From Terriglobia bacterium (GTDB lineage Bacteria > Acidobacteriota > Terriglobia > Terriglobales > Acidobacteriaceae), in contig JAIQFZ010000018.1 of assembly GCA_020073015.1 (NCBI GenBank), positions 1 through 48,656 on the forward strand: a DNA stretch of 48,656 nucleotides. The letters are read 5' to 3'. The position numbers and the translations under genes were made by a program. The first letter of the stretch is position 1. Each line of letters begins with the position of its first letter. Positions 42,243-48,656 of this stretch are shown here, piece by piece. The notes under the pieces were generated by a model. The model was given only the letters and a program-made list of their open reading frames with translations. It had not been told where the DNA came from and searched no databases.

Positions 42243-45200
42243 ATGAAGCGATCTATCAACACGCATATTGCGCTTTGCCTCCTGGTTCTGTTCGCACTTG
42301 CTCTTTGTGTGCCTGTCGCGATGGCGCAAGAGACCACCGCCGGCATTCAGGGCATTGTGAAGGACCCGACTGGCGCCGTCGTGTCGAACGCGGCCGTCGA
42401 AGTTTCCGGCCCCGCTCTCATCGGCACCAAGAAAGCGACCACCGATTCAAGCGGTTTCTATCGTTTTACCAATCTCCCCGCCGGCCCCAGCTACACCATC
42501 ACCGTCACCGCCCGGGGCTTCAAAGTTGCGAAGCGAAGCGGCATTGACCTCGAAGCGGGCCGCCTTCCTAACATGGATGTCCCGCTGGAGTTGGGTCAGG
42601 CCTCCGAAATCATGGAGGTCACTGGACTTGCGCCCATCGTGGACGTCACCCAGAGCAAAGTGGCAGTGACCATCACCCAAGACGTCCTGGAAAACATCCC
42701 CAAGGGACGTTCCTTCCAGTCCGTGATTCCTTTTGCTCCCGGCGCACGGCAGGAGCCGATGCAAAGCAGCCGCACCGACTCGGGCCGGATGAACGGCTTC
42801 CAGATCGATGGTGCTTCGGACGCCGAGAATGTGTACATGACCGAAGGCCTGAACACCACCGCCATCTATGGCGGCGGCGTCGGCGCCCAGGTCCCCATGG
42901 AGTTCGTGCAGGAAGTTCAGGTCAAGAGCTCCAGCTTCGAAGCTGAATTCGGCGGCGCCACCGGTGGCGTAGTGAACGTCATTCAGCGGCGCGGCGGGCC
43001 CAAGTGGCACGGCAGCGTCTTTACCTACTATCAGGGCGATCCAATCTCTGCCAACAATCTTTGCGCCAATCGAGCCATCCTCTCGACTCAGGCAGCTAAC
43101 TGCTTCCTCCGCCTTCAGCCCGGCACCGCCCTCAATAACGGCACGCCGGGTAACTTGTGGGCCGATCGCTTGGATGGTACGGTGCAGCAGTACGTCCAGA
43201 AGCAGGACAAGTGGAGCACTGTGGAGCCCGGATACGAAATCGGGGGACCTCTGCTTGGCACGCGTTTGTGGCTCTTCAGCAGCTACGTTCCCACGCTCTC
43301 GTGGGTTACCCGCACCGTCGACTTCACGGGCGACAACCCCGGCCCCCGCGACCTTAAGCAGAGCAACATGATTCATAACTTCATGAATCGGCTGGATTAT
43401 CGCCTCACCAATTCGGTGCAACTATTCGCGTCGTGGCAGAGCGCCTACCAACGCGTCGTTGGTAATGTCAACATGCCCACCCCGGACTCCGCCCTCGGAC
43501 AGGTAAACCTGAGTGCCGGAACCGATCCGCAAACCTTGCGCCCGGACACCGGGTACGTGAGCCCGACAACCATTCTCAACTTCGGCGGTGACGTTTCGCT
43601 TGGTTCGAAGGCCGTGATTACCGCGCGTTACGGTTCTTACTACACCAACTCCGAGGATCGCGGGAAGCTTACCGGTACCCGCTATTTCTGGCAGCTTGAC
43701 ACCACCACCTGCGACCCGGACAATCCCGACCCGGTCATCTGTGATCCCAATTTTCCTGCGTCGGACAAACACACTGCAAACTTTAGCAACATCGGCAACA
43801 ACCAGCAGTCGGCGTTTGACGTCTTCGAACGCCGCCAGTTCACCACCGACTTTTCATACTTCGTCGGGCACTTCGCGGGAACCCACAACTTCAAGACCGG
43901 GTACTCCGTCATGCGCCAGGCGGAAAACGTGGCCAACACTTTCAACACTTCGTTCGTCCAGATCTTCATGAGCGGCACCCAGGAATACAGCACTGTGACC
44001 GGTGCTACGACGGAGGTTTGCGCTGCGGTCATTGCGCAGTATGGCAAGTGTGCCGGCCCCTACGGCTACTACAACCTGCAGGACGGAGTCCTTACCAACG
44101 GTAAGGTCTCCGCGCTCAACCACTCCATCTATTTCCAGGACGGCTGGACGATTAAGGGCCTCACCATCAATGCCGGGGTTCGCTTGGATAAGGAATTCCT
44201 GCCCCCGTATCGTCCGGGCGCGTCGTCCATTTCCTTCGGCTTCGGTCAGAAGATCGCGCCGCGCATCGGCGGAGCGTACGACCTTCTCCACAACGGAAAG
44301 GTCAAGCTGTACGCTTCCTACGGCAAGTTCTACGACATTATGAAGTATTCCTTGCCGCGCGGTTCCTTCGGTGGGGATCGTTGGCACGATTGTGTTTACG
44401 CCCTCACGACTCTCGACTTCACCCAGATTGTCCCCGATAACATCGGCGGTAAGTTCTGTCCCGATTCCGGTCCGGCGAGCGGCGCCTTACCGGGCACTTT
44501 CATCGAGAACCAGAACTGGCGCGCCAGCGCTCCGGGCAATCCGTTAGATCCGGTCGTGGATCCGAATATGCATCCCATGTCCACGCACGAATACGTGTTT
44601 GGCGCGAATGTGGAAATCGCCCACAACTGGGGACTTGAATCCCGTTACGCGCGCAAGCGCCTCGACTGGACCATCGAGGATATGTCCCTCGATGACGGCC
44701 AGTACTACATCGGCAATCCGGGATCGGAGTACAGCCAGTTGCTGCATCGCGGTCTTCCGAGCGCCGCAGCCTCGGAGGATAACCCGGGCCTCCTTAACCC
44801 CGTTTGTCCCACTTGCCCGAACCTTCCCAAGGCCATCCGCAACTATGACGGCTTGGAATTCCGTCTCGTCCACCGCAGCACTGAGAAATGGTTCGGACAG
44901 GTGCAATACGCCTACAGCCGGCTCTACGGCAATTATGCCGGTCTGAACAACACCTACTTCATAGATGGCAACGGAGGCCGTCACGAGCCCAACAACGGTC
45001 GCGCCTTCGATCTGCCGGAGATGCTGTATGACGGCCAGGGCCATACGGTGGGTGGGCCGCTTCCAACCGACCGCCCGCACGTGGTCTCCGGAGTCGGCTA
45101 TTACCGCTTGAAATGGTTTGGCATGGAAACGATGATTGGCGCCAACCAGTCATTCGCTTCCGGTGCGCCCCAGAGCACGTGCCTGCCGACCGTGGATAGC

Positions 45201-45692
45201 GCGTCGAGCTGCATGTTCGTCGCAGGCCAGGGAAACTGGATCAACTTCCACCAGGACGCGGCCACCGGCGACATCGTTCAGGACAGCATCACCAAGGGCA
45301 AGCGTACCCCCTGGTTGATACAGAGCGACCTTAGCCTCACGCACGAACTCAAGGTCAGCAAGTCCAACGAAGCATTGCGCCTCGGCTTCACCCTCAATGT
45401 CTTCAACGTGTTCAATCAACGCGCCCCGATCACGCTGAACAATTCCCCGCTGGCAGCCGGCTATACGACACCGACCATCGCAACTGAATCCGCGCTCAGC
45501 TGGGATTATCTGGCGTTGATGAACAACTTCAACTACATGTCGATCATGAACGATAAGACCGTGGACGAGAGCGGCGCCTATGCCGGTCCAAACACCAACG
45601 GCCGGCCGAATACCTTGGCTTCACGGTATGGTCACCCTGTCTTCTATCAGGATGCGCGTGCCATGCGCTTCCAAGTCAAGTTCACCTTCTAA
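42243..45692 (+). CDS. Oar-type TonB-dependent outer-membrane receptor (second copy)
   Basis: 1149 residues. Start at 42243: AAAAGGAG sits 5 bases upstream and the product begins with a signal peptide (MKRSINTHIALCLLVLFALA, cleaved after AMA). Order: carboxypeptidase-regulatory-like domain (about 28-115; GIQGIVKDPTGAVVSNAAVE, FYRFTNLPAGPSYTITV), plug (about 120-260; GRSFQSVIPFAPGARQ, EFGGATGGVVNVIQRRGG), then the beta-barrel ending RFQVKFTF, a normal outer-membrane C-terminus with final Phe. Unlike the first copy, it has several paired cysteines in extracellular-loop regions (for example TTCDPDNPDPVICDPNF, NPVCPTCPNL), which suggests disulfide-stabilised loops. Ligand unknown. It is transcribed alone and ends in a strong terminator. 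Confidence 0.94.
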   Translation: MKRSINTHIALCLLVLFALALCVPVAMAQETTAGIQGIVKDPTGAVVSNAAVEVSGPALIGTKKATTDSSGFYRFTNLPAGPSYTITVTARGFKVAKRSGIDLEAGRLPNMDVPLELGQASEIMEVTGLAPIVDVTQSKVAVTITQDVLENIPKGRSFQSVIPFAPGARQEPMQSSRTDSGRMNGFQIDGASDAENVYMTEGLNTTAIYGGGVGAQVPMEFVQEVQVKSSSFEAEFGGATGGVVNVIQRRGGPKWHGSVFTYYQGDPISANNLCANRAILSTQAANCFLRLQPGTALNNGTPGNLWADRLDGTVQQYVQKQDKWSTVEPGYEIGGPLLGTRLWLFSSYVPTLSWVTRTVDFTGDNPGPRDLKQSNMIHNFMNRLDYRLTNSVQLFASWQSAYQRVVGNVNMPTPDSALGQVNLSAGTDPQTLRPDTGYVSPTTILNFGGDVSLGSKAVITARYGSYYTNSEDRGKLTGTRYFWQLDTTTCDPDNPDPVICDPNFPASDKHTANFSNIGNNQQSAFDVFERRQFTTDFSYFVGHFAGTHNFKTGYSVMRQAENVANTFNTSFVQIFMSGTQEYSTVTGATTEVCAAVIAQYGKCAGPYGYYNLQDGVLTNGKVSALNHSIYFQDGWTIKGLTINAGVRLDKEFLPPYRPGASSISFGFGQKIAPRIGGAYDLLHNGKVKLYASYGKFYDIMKYSLPRGSFGGDRWHDCVYALTTLDFTQIVPDNIGGKFCPDSGPASGALPGTFIENQNWRASAPGNPLDPVVDPNMHPMSTHEYVFGANVEIAHNWGLESRYARKRLDWTIEDMSLDDGQYYIGNPGSEYSQLLHRGLPSAAASEDNPGLLNPVCPTCPNLPKAIRNYDGLEFRLVHRSTEKWFGQVQYAYSRLYGNYAGLNNTYFIDGNGGRHEPNNGRAFDLPEMLYDGQGHTVGGPLPTDRPHVVSGVGYYRLKWFGMETMIGANQSFASGAPQSTCLPTVDSASSCMFVAGQGNWINFHQDAATGDIVQDSITKGKRTPWLIQSDLSLTHELKVSKSNEALRLGFTLNVFNVFNQRAPITLNNSPLAAGYTTPTIATESALSWDYLALMNNFNYMSIMNDKTVDESGAYAGPNTNGRPNTLASRYGHPVFYQDARAMRFQVKFTF

Positions 45693-45712
45693 ACGCTAGA
45701 CTTCAACCTTCC

Positions 45713-45744
45713 GGGGCCGGAGAAATCCGGCCCCGTTCTTTTTC
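45713..45744 (+). terminator. Strong rho-independent terminator of the Oar gene
   Basis: Stem GGGGCCGGA/TCCGGCCCC (45713-45721 with 45726-45734), GAAA tetraloop, then GTTCTTTTTC. Located 20 bases after the stop. Confidence 0.92.
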
Positions 45745-46326
45745 TGTTCGTATTTTCGGCGGATTTCGGCTCGACTGTAGAAGGCATGCCTCCGCCACGA
45801 CCGTCCCGCCGGTTCGTAGGCTTGACTCCCCTGTTACAATAAGTTATTGCGATGCAATGAAGTGTTTGCTCTTTGATAACAGAATGCGCGCTTCAGTTTT
45901 ACGGTAGACCGGGAACCGGGTGGAGCCGGCCTTCAGTGTGTGCGTAAGAACTAGCACTGCCGGCGACACGGTCGAACAGAGCTCTACGATCTTAGCCGCG
46001 AAGCGGCGTAAGAATGCAGCCCACGGCGCAAGCCGTGGCGAAAAGCGTGTGAATCAGTCAAGCCCCAGCGGGGCGAAAGACAACGTCTCACGCAATCTCT
46101 TTTTATGCCTGCAGATTAAGGTGTCAACCGACCCTCGGGCTTCAGCCCCAGCGGTCCCTCGGTAGGCGTGGCCTGCATGGACGGTGAAGCCACGATAACC
46201 CCAATGTTCTCTAGATTTTGGATGGGTAATTATCCCTTGACAGTAGGTATACATTTCGGGCAGCTTGTTGATTACAGGTTTGGCGACGGTCCACGCTATT
46301 ATCTGACCGAGCCAAAGGACATCAAT
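45745..46326. other. Long spacer marking the edge of the accessory region
   Basis: About 580 bases without a supported gene. 45745-45993 shows nothing recognisable; 45994-46157 holds the repeat cluster listed separately. A forward frame at 45920-46165 is the translation of that cluster and is rejected. 46168-46326 is in frame with the protease downstream but has no ribosome binding site at its GTG. Confidence 0.55.
45994..46157 (+). repeat. Cluster of short palindromic repeats
   Basis: AGCCGCGAAGCGGC (45994-46007), CCACGGCGCAAGCCGTGG (46021-46038), GCCCCAGCGGGGC (46062-46074) and GGGCTTCAGCCCC (46138-46150) follow one another. Each is a small hairpin with a GAA-, CAA- or TTCA-type centre. 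Same general class as 10874-10919. Confidence 0.75.
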
Positions 46327-47271
46327 ATGCGCGTGCCCGATCAGGTTCTTAAGACCGTGGTCTTTGTCGGTCTACCGGAAATTCCGGACCCGGAATACCG
46401 TGGAACCGCATTCATCGTGACCGCCCCCGGAACCCAGAGTAATCATTTTGCGTTCATGGTGACTGCCCGCCACGTTGCTGAAAAGCTAGAAGGGAATGAC
46501 TTCTATATTCGAGCCAATAAAAAGCGCGGTGGTATGGCAGAGCTGCGCGGCTTTGCTGACAACCCGTGGTGGTACCACCCCACTGAGCGCGAGTATGTGG
46601 ATTGTGCGGTCACCCTGTTCTCGCCTGCCCGCCTAGCCGAGTTGGACGTAGAGCATATCCCCATCGGGCTCTTTGCGGATAAAGAGAAAATCAAGGCACA
46701 CAATATTGGGATTGGGGACGAGGTTTTCATCGCGGGCCTGTTCACTAAGATCACCGAGACTTCCCAGAACATCCCGATTGTCCGAAGTGGTAACGTCGCG
46801 ATGATGCCCGATGAGAGAATCCCGTTTCATGGTGGCATGTATGATGCGCATTTGATCGAGTCGCGCTCTATCGGCGGACTGAGCGGATCACCCGTTTTCG
46901 TCAGGCCGACACTCCAATTGCAAATTGGCACCGAAAACGATGAACCCGTCATTCTAAACGGCCCCGGCAAGATATTGTTTTTTGGTTCGGTGGTTGGTCA
47001 CTGGGAAGTTCCAGAAGGATTCACGCCCACCCAGGCCGAGGCCGTTAACATGGGGATCGCACCAATGGTTCCGGCGCTGAAGATCAAAGAGGTAATCTTG
47101 CAACCAAGGTTGGTAGAGATGATGAAAAAGATTAACGATGAGATGCGTGCCAAGAATCAGAAAGGCGCGAAGCTGGATTTTGCCCCGAGCGAAAAGAAGC
47201 CATTCACGCAAGAGGAGTTTGAGACCGCGCTAAAGAAGGCCAGCCGCAAGATCGGATCACCTAAGAAGTAG
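46327..47271 (+). CDS. Trypsin-fold serine protease, stand-alone
   Basis: 314 residues from the ATG at 46327, which has AAGGA 7 bases upstream; the frame is open to a GTG at 46168 but that codon has no ribosome binding site and lies at the repeat cluster. A chymotrypsin-like triad is visible in order: His49 (FMVTARHVAEKL), Asp92 (EYVDCAVTLF) and Ser186 (GGLSGSPVF, the GxSGSP form seen in S1-like bacterial proteases). The C-terminal 60 residues (about 255-314) are charged and helical with many lysines. No signal peptide, so it should act in the cytoplasm, where trypsin-fold proteases are often parts of conflict or stress systems. It converges on the small membrane-protein gene with only 8 bases between the stops. 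Substrate unknown. Confidence 0.85.
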   Translation: MRVPDQVLKTVVFVGLPEIPDPEYRGTAFIVTAPGTQSNHFAFMVTARHVAEKLEGNDFYIRANKKRGGMAELRGFADNPWWYHPTEREYVDCAVTLFSPARLAELDVEHIPIGLFADKEKIKAHNIGIGDEVFIAGLFTKITETSQNIPIVRSGNVAMMPDERIPFHGGMYDAHLIESRSIGGLSGSPVFVRPTLQLQIGTENDEPVILNGPGKILFFGSVVGHWEVPEGFTPTQAEAVNMGIAPMVPALKIKEVILQPRLVEMMKKINDEMRAKNQKGAKLDFAPSEKKPFTQEEFETALKKASRKIGSPKK

Positions 47272-47279
47272 GGGATCAG

Positions 47280-47507
47280 TCAAAAAACGTGGGATCGGCC
47301 CGCACGATGAAATAGGCGAAGGGTTTTGGCAAGGGCCATGCGAAGACACGGAAAGACCACTAGAACGAGCACGAGGACCACAAGCCCACGCCACAGGCCA
47401 AACCACCAAAAGCCACCAATCGCGGCTGCCACTTGCAACAGATAGGTCACAAAACTCGTGACGGTCGAGATTAAGAACAGTCGGTCAGCGGTAAACAATT
47501 TGATCAC
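47280..47507 (-). CDS. Small membrane protein, unknown function
   Basis: 75 residues with a GTG start and only a distant GAGGG as ribosome binding site. Two hydrophobic segments (about 12-35 and 39-55; VVLVLVLVVFPCL) and a basic C-terminus (RLFHRAGRSHVF). No family recognised. It begins 25 bases after the stop of the proteasome-like gene, so it probably sits at the end of the same transcript; this linkage is the main reason to keep it. Confidence 0.55.
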   Translation of the reverse strand: MIKLFTADRLFLISTVTSFVTYLLQVAAAIGGFWWFGLWRGLVVLVLVLVVFPCLRMALAKTLRLFHRAGRSHVF

Positions 47508-47532
47508 TCAGAGTCTTGAGCCCTCTCCGTTT

Positions 47533-48297
47533 TCACTTACTGTACGACATGACTACAACAGGCTTGCCATGCTGAAGGGTAGCAATACTAAACGGAGGCC
47601 CGACCGTTTCAGGATTAGCTTTGGCTTCCAGTGCAATGACAGATCTGGCTATGTTTCGCAGTTCATCCAGACCGACTTTTTCCCCTCCGAGCAGCCTTCC
47701 GAAGCTTCCATCCGTGCGAACGAGCATATCCTCGTAAGTGTCACCGTTCCCACTGAAAGCTTTTTTGATCTCGCCGATCCTCCCTACCTCGTGGTGCAAG
47801 AACGAATTAATTGGGGATGGCCGGTCCAAGTGAACGGTTGTCTTGAAGACAATTTTCCAATTCATACCATCCACGGATGCTCGCACTGTCACCACGGAGA
47901 ATCTTTCGGCCACAATGGAAACGACAAGAAATTCTGCAAGATAACCTTTCCCTTTCTGATACTCGTAGAGGCTATAGGCTTGCCGTTCCACCTTGAAAAT
48001 ATCGACGAATGGGTGGGTCGCTTCAATAAGGCTAGCGATTGTACGAGCATCAGTAGCGAACTGGAAGTTTTGTTCAACTTTAGCCATCCACTCATCAGCC
48101 CGATAGTAGATGACTCCCGTTTCCATCTTGTAAAGTGCTCCCAATCCTTCGCAAGCGATTATGCAGTTATGAATCGGCCTAAGTTTGGTCATGCTGTCGA
48201 TTGGGCAATTCTTACTGCCAGCCATGCTGTCTGCACCAATGACGATGCAGTCACCTGCAATGAGGCAAAAAATGGTAGTGCCACAATAACTTTTCAT
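47533..48297 (-). CDS. Stand-alone proteasome-beta-like Ntn hydrolase
   Basis: 254 residues from the ATG at 48297 (GGGAG just upstream; the frame is open to 48363 but that lies over the insertion sequence). The start MKSYCGTTIF gives a six-residue propeptide ending in Gly, then Thr-Thr: cleavage would expose Thr7 as the N-terminal nucleophile. With Thr7 as Thr1, Asp23 (VIGADSMAG) falls at position 17 and Lys38 (SMTKLRP) at position 32, against Asp17 and Lys33 of the proteasome beta subunit. The following CIIACEGLGALY matches the GTMAGGAAD loop region. The fold and active site therefore look intact. It is longer than HslV (about 175 residues), has no neighbouring ATPase, alpha subunit or HslU, and no Mpa/ARC genes are in view. 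It is probably a peptidase or amidase acting without a canonical unfoldase; its substrate is unknown. Confidence 0.82.
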   Translation of the reverse strand: MKSYCGTTIFCLIAGDCIVIGADSMAGSKNCPIDSMTKLRPIHNCIIACEGLGALYKMETGVIYYRADEWMAKVEQNFQFATDARTIASLIEATHPFVDIFKVERQAYSLYEYQKGKGYLAEFLVVSIVAERFSVVTVRASVDGMNWKIVFKTTVHLDRPSPINSFLHHEVGRIGEIKKAFSGNGDTYEDMLVRTDGSFGRLLGGEKVGLDELRNIARSVIALEAKANPETVGPPFSIATLQHGKPVVVMSYSK

Positions 48298-48656
48298 CGA
48301 ACTCCCGCCAAAGAATTGGGCGGCTGCGCTCGTAACGACGAAACCATAGTCAAAAAGGTTCAATCATCACCGACTCACGACGTATAACCGCATCCCGCTT
48401 CTCTACTTGCCGCAAGAAGCTGAGAAACATCGGCTGCACGTCGAAACGCCGGTTGTAGCGGAAGCTGTACTCATTTAAGTAGGTTTGCAGATAGTGCCGA
48501 CCAACCGAATGATAGACGCCCCGAATCCCGGTTTTTACAAGCGCCCAGAATCCGTCAATGGTGTTCGTGTGAACGTCGCCCATCACGTAGATTTTTTCGC
48601 TGTGATTTATGCGCCGATGAACGTACTCGTTGTAGTGTCGATCCATCACATCATAG
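48298..48656 (-). mobile_element. IS1595-family insertion sequence, right end, partial
   Basis: Holds the end of the transposase gene and, somewhere between 48298 and 48349, the terminal inverted repeat. The other end is outside the window, so the repeat and target-site duplication cannot be defined. The left boundary given here is the largest possible extent. Confidence 0.6.
48350..48655 (-). CDS. IS1595-family (ISXO2-like) transposase, C-terminal part
   Basis: About 102 residues; the frame stays open to the window edge (reading ...YDVMDRHYNEYVHRR), so the N-terminal part lies outside. The segment GDVHTNTIDGFWALVKTG, followed by YHSVGRHYLQTYLNEYSFRY and NRR, is the signature of the DDE/DDN catalytic domain of ISXO2-like transposases. 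The stop is 52 bases from the start of the proteasome-like gene on the same strand, so the end of the element falls within this gap. Confidence 0.88.
   Translation of the reverse strand, partial: YDVMDRHYNEYVHRRINHSEKIYVMGDVHTNTIDGFWALVKTGIRGVYHSVGRHYLQTYLNEYSFRYNRRFDVQPMFLSFLRQVEKRDAVIRRESVMIEPF

Noticed and set aside
45920-46165. Forward frame of 81 codons in the repeat cluster.
   Set aside because: It is the translation of short palindromic repeats (AAKRRKNAAHGASRGEK), not a protein gene.
48298-48349. Terminal inverted repeat of the insertion sequence.
   Set aside because: The other end is outside the window, so no repeat can be matched.

Overview
The window looks like a chromosomal segment of an Acidobacteriota bacterium (Terriglobia/Koribacter-like). 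This is an inference from gene content: two very large Oar-type TonB-dependent receptors with an N-terminal carboxypeptidase-regulatory domain, a DUF3857/transglutaminase/TPR giant, many secreted peptidases, NHL and Kelch propeller proteins, and intergenic spaces full of short palindromic repeats. Most of the window is GC-rich; the last ~1.4 kb is visibly richer in A/T. I see no rRNA, no tRNA and no CRISPR array.

Layout. 1-6 kb: a small membrane protein, the DUF3857 giant and a truncated OpgC-like fragment. 6-12.4 kb: a secreted NHL propeller, Mrp (Fe-S carrier ATPase), the cytochrome bd oxidase pair cydA-cydB, an acyl-CoA thioesterase, a cysteine-rich unknown and a small TPR protein. 12.4-24.3 kb: an S9 peptidase bracketed by inverted copies of a palindromic repeat, a large secreted protein built on a dead metzincin core plus IPT/TIG and Ig-like domains, its small secreted partner, an Oar-type receptor and an M28 peptidase. 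24.5-31.5 kb: an NTF2-like lipoprotein-mutY-TlpA-like thioredoxin operon, then a forward run of a helical small protein, rlpA, a HIT protein, a 66-residue unknown, a SpoIIE-type phosphatase and a small Cys-motif protein. 31.6-40.7 kb: S46 dipeptidyl peptidase, glutamate dehydrogenase, Kelch protein, polytopic membrane protein, M1 aminopeptidase, an isoprenylcysteine methyltransferase-like protein and DinB, all on the minus strand. 40.9-45.7 kb: a secreted TPR protein and a second Oar-type receptor with a strong terminator.

45.7-48.7 kb is different: a repeat-rich spacer, a trypsin-fold protease with an intact His-Asp-Ser triad, a small two-helix membrane protein, a stand-alone proteasome-beta-like Ntn hydrolase with intact Thr1/Asp17/Lys33 equivalents, and the end of an IS1595-family transposase running off the window. 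This is the best candidate for an undescribed accessory module.

Taken together, the genes suggest a heterotroph living on peptides: exported S9, M28, S46 and M1 peptidases cut peptides, Oar-type receptors may import products, and glutamate dehydrogenase links amino acids to central metabolism. The bd oxidase suggests growth at low oxygen.
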